Positions 4,910 to 5,382 of a DNA stretch of 5,382 nucleotides are shown one piece after another. This DNA comes from Candidatus Staskawiczbacteria bacterium (GTDB lineage Bacteria > Patescibacteriota > Minisyncoccia > Minisyncoccales > Staskawiczbacteraceae). Position 1 is the stretch's first letter. Each line of letters begins with the position of its first letter. The notes beneath the pieces were generated by a model. It was not told the origin of the DNA. It did not search any database and was given only the letters and a program-made list of their open reading frames with translations. A program made the translations under genes and the position numbers. The stretch is from NCBI GenBank assembly GCA_943354455.1, contig CALRCB010000025.1, positions 1 through 5,382 of the forward strand, in the 5' to 3' direction.

Positions 4910-5382
4910 TTAAATTTTTATTATTGCTCTTAATTTTGCTGATCTGGCTCGGGGGTTTTGCGACACTTCCCCAATTTGAGCCATCACCGGTTTTTTAGTT
5001 AATATTTTTACGATTCCTTCTTTTTCGCTATCTTTGAAAAAGTTTTTAACAATCCTATCTTCTAAAGAATGAAATGATATTATTACCAATCTTCCTCCAG
5101 AAGATAATACTGATAAGGCATTTGGTAACGCTTTTTGCAAACCACCCAATTCATCATTTACGGCAATTCTTAGCGCCTGAAATGACCGGGTGGCGCCGTG
5201 AATATTACCACTACTTTTAACAACTTTTTCTATGATTTCTTTTAGTTGAAACGTCGTTTCAATCTTTTCCACTTCTCTTTGTCGCACAATAGCTTTAGCA
5301 ATTTGCTTTGCAAATTTTTCTTCGCCATATTCTTCTAATATTCTTTGAATTTCTTCCTGCGGATATTCATTAACAATAATTT
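4910..5382 (-). CDS. rsmH: 16S rRNA m4C1402 methyltransferase RsmH, C-terminal part
   Basis: About 156 C-terminal residues are present, and the frame stays open to the right edge. GTG at 5287 is therefore internal, not the start. Diagnostic RsmH blocks follow in order: IVNEYPQEEIQRILEEYGEE at the edge, IHGATRSFQALRIAVNDELG, GGRLVIISFHSLEDRIVKNFF, and the C-terminal NPRARSAKLRA. The enzyme uses S-adenosylmethionine to methylate N4 of C1402 in the ribosomal P site. The SAM-binding N-terminus lies outside the window. In the second block, Gly replaces the usual Pro of HPATR. The gene is first in the dcw order seen here (rsmH-ftsL-ftsI), and its stop is 4 bp from the ftsL start. Confidence 0.96.
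   Translation of the reverse strand, partial: IIVNEYPQEEIQRILEEYGEEKFAKQIAKAIVRQREVEKIETTFQLKEIIEKVVKSSGNIHGATRSFQALRIAVNDELGGLQKALPNALSVLSSGGRLVIISFHSLEDRIVKNFFKDSEKEGIVKILTKKPVMAQIGEVSQNPRARSAKLRAIIKI

Noticed and set aside
5285..5287. GTG as the start codon of rsmH.
   Set aside because: The frame is open upstream to the window edge with typical RsmH sequence (EYGEEKFAKQIAKAI), so this GTG is an internal Val.

Overview
This AT-rich window (roughly 35-40% G+C by eye) looks like bacterial chromosome, most probably from a Patescibacteria/CPR-type lineage. That placement is an inference from compact proteins, a heavily Lys/Ile/Asn-biased proteome, few Shine-Dalgarno sequences and small one-off genes beside a divergent division-gene cluster; there is no marker gene here that would prove it. 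TGA is used as a genuine stop (end of the VOC gene and end of ftsL), so the standard bacterial code applies rather than the TGA-sense codes of Gracilibacteria or Mycoplasma.

Left part (1-1400): a minus-strand transport operon. It holds an 11-TM amino acid permease of the APC superfamily (204-1331), followed after 9 bp by the N-terminus of a Na+/Ca2+ exchanger-family (CaCA) membrane protein that runs off the window. The permease has a strong extended -10 promoter whose expected transcription start falls on the ATG itself, predicting a leaderless mRNA. Divergently, a complete tRNA-Glu(CTC) with encoded CCA lies at 1400-1474 on the plus strand, and its likely -35 box overlaps that of the permease.

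Middle part (1475-2833): an accessory patch between the tRNA and the division cluster. It contains a minus-strand hypothetical ORF whose C-terminal codons are antisense to the tRNA, a short symmetric element able to fold, a decayed plus-strand reading frame with an internal stop, and two overlapping plus-strand genes: a small VOC (glyoxalase/bleomycin-resistance fold) protein and a small inorganic-pyrophosphatase-like protein that lacks several canonical metal-binding aspartates. It ends in a short G+C-rich, structured segment between convergent genes. The tRNA junction, the broken ORF and the strand switch suggest that this patch was inserted or rearranged.

Right part (2834-5382): the minus-strand start of a classical dcw (division and cell wall) cluster, rsmH (mraW) - ftsL - ftsI. 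The spacing is tight: 4 bp between rsmH and ftsL, and a 4-bp ATGA overlap between ftsL and ftsI. RsmH methylates 16S rRNA, FtsL is a bitopic divisome protein, and FtsI is the septal peptidoglycan transpeptidase with its SxxK, SxN and KTG motifs intact. The murE/mraY/murD genes that usually follow are not here; the cluster stops at ftsI and meets the accessory patch tail to tail.

I see no CRISPR array, complete insertion sequence, recombinase or phage gene. The most unusual items are the predicted leaderless promoter sharing a -35 region with a tRNA promoter, the tRNA-overlapping ORF, the catalytically atypical PPase-like protein and the G+C-rich structured segment.
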